The notes under the pieces were generated by a model that did not search any database, was not told where the DNA came from, and was given only the letters and a program-made list of their open reading frames with translations. Position numbers and translations under genes: made by a program. A stretch of 28,614 nucleotides of DNA from the NCBI RefSeq assembly GCF_900766305.1, contig NZ_CAAFUZ010000016.1:1-28614 (forward strand), read 5' to 3'. Origin of the DNA: an uncultured Gemella sp. Lineage in GTDB: Bacteria > Bacillota > Bacilli > Staphylococcales > Gemellaceae. Below, piece after piece: positions 28,437 through 28,614 of the stretch (positions within the stretch are counted from its first letter, which is position 1; the number at the start of each line of letters is the position of its first letter).

Positions 28437-28614
28437 GGGGCTGACCCAAAAGTACTAGATTAAAAAAAGTTTATATGAAAACTTATAGCCTCAGCAGTAG
28501 ACACAATCCAATCAATTTCGTCTTATGACTCACTTCTTGGTGTGTCCTTGCATACGTTATACGTAAGAATTTTAACGTGTCTTTGGCACTAAAAATTCTA
28601 ACGTACAACGCAAG
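28437..28614. repeat. Partial repeat element running off the window edge
   Basis: The stretch starts GGGGCTGACCCAAAA (28437-28451), similar at 13 of 15 positions to the right-hand inverted repeat of the element at 9649-9825. Near the edge it has a long inverted repeat (about 28555-28577 against 28588-28610, around 20 matching pairs). On the minus strand a 43-codon frame (28483-28614) is open from the edge to a TAA, but it crosses the inverted repeat and has no visible start, so I do not call it a gene. It may be an IS- or MITE-derived intergenic repeat. Confidence 0.45.

Noticed and set aside
28483..28614. A 43-codon minus-strand frame open to the window edge as a partial gene
   Set aside because: It runs through a long inverted repeat, shows no recognisable domain, and its upstream part is outside the window, so it is treated as part of a repeat element.

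Overview
The window looks like chromosomal DNA of a low-GC member of the Bacilli. It is AT-rich, uses AGGAG-type ribosome binding sites, has a glycine T-box, a YSIRK-like/LPXTG surface protein, and a single-chain PurL and dimeric GlyQS of the kind found in streptococci and staphylococci. A Gemella-like organism is my best guess; this is inference from gene content and not a database result. Every gene I accept lies on the minus strand, so the map reads from high to low coordinates.

Right part (28614 to 24900): the window edge carries part of a repeat-like sequence whose end resembles an element further left. Next come a glycine T-box leader and glyQS, then a two-gene unit of a Cof-type HAD phosphatase and a DeoR-family regulator. 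That unit has its own promoter, which is overlapped by 10-bp phased direct repeats.

Middle (24700 to 8140): one long purine operon, purE-purK-purL-purC-purF-purM-purN-purH-purD-purB-fhs. It has one strong sigma-A promoter at 24702-24730 and a terminator after fhs, and most junctions overlap or nearly touch. It encodes all ten enzymes from PRPP to IMP, plus formate-THF ligase, which makes the 10-formyl-THF used by PurN and PurH. purA follows as a separate unit with its own promoter and terminator and, with purB, completes AMP synthesis. A 177-bp MITE-like element with imperfect terminal inverted repeats and two strong internal hairpins lies between purA and fhs.

Left part (8140 to 1): an accessory-looking island of four paralogous Rgg/GadR/MutR-type regulators, each 308 residues, around a 951-residue SEC10/PgrA-like LPXTG surface protein. 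The window ends in the first 20 codons of a gene that may encode a C39-peptidase-type exporter.

The most interesting observation is a promoter module repeated four times in this island, upstream of the edge gene, rgg2, the LPXTG gene and rgg4. Each copy has an upstream dyad GAC-N6-GTC, a second dyad GAC-N6-(G/T)TC whose centre lies 58-62 bp nearer the gene, and then exactly 28 nt to a -10 hexamer, mostly extended (TGnTAAAAT), with no convincing -35. I infer a local regulon controlled by one or more of the Rgg paralogues. No pheromone peptide gene could be found.
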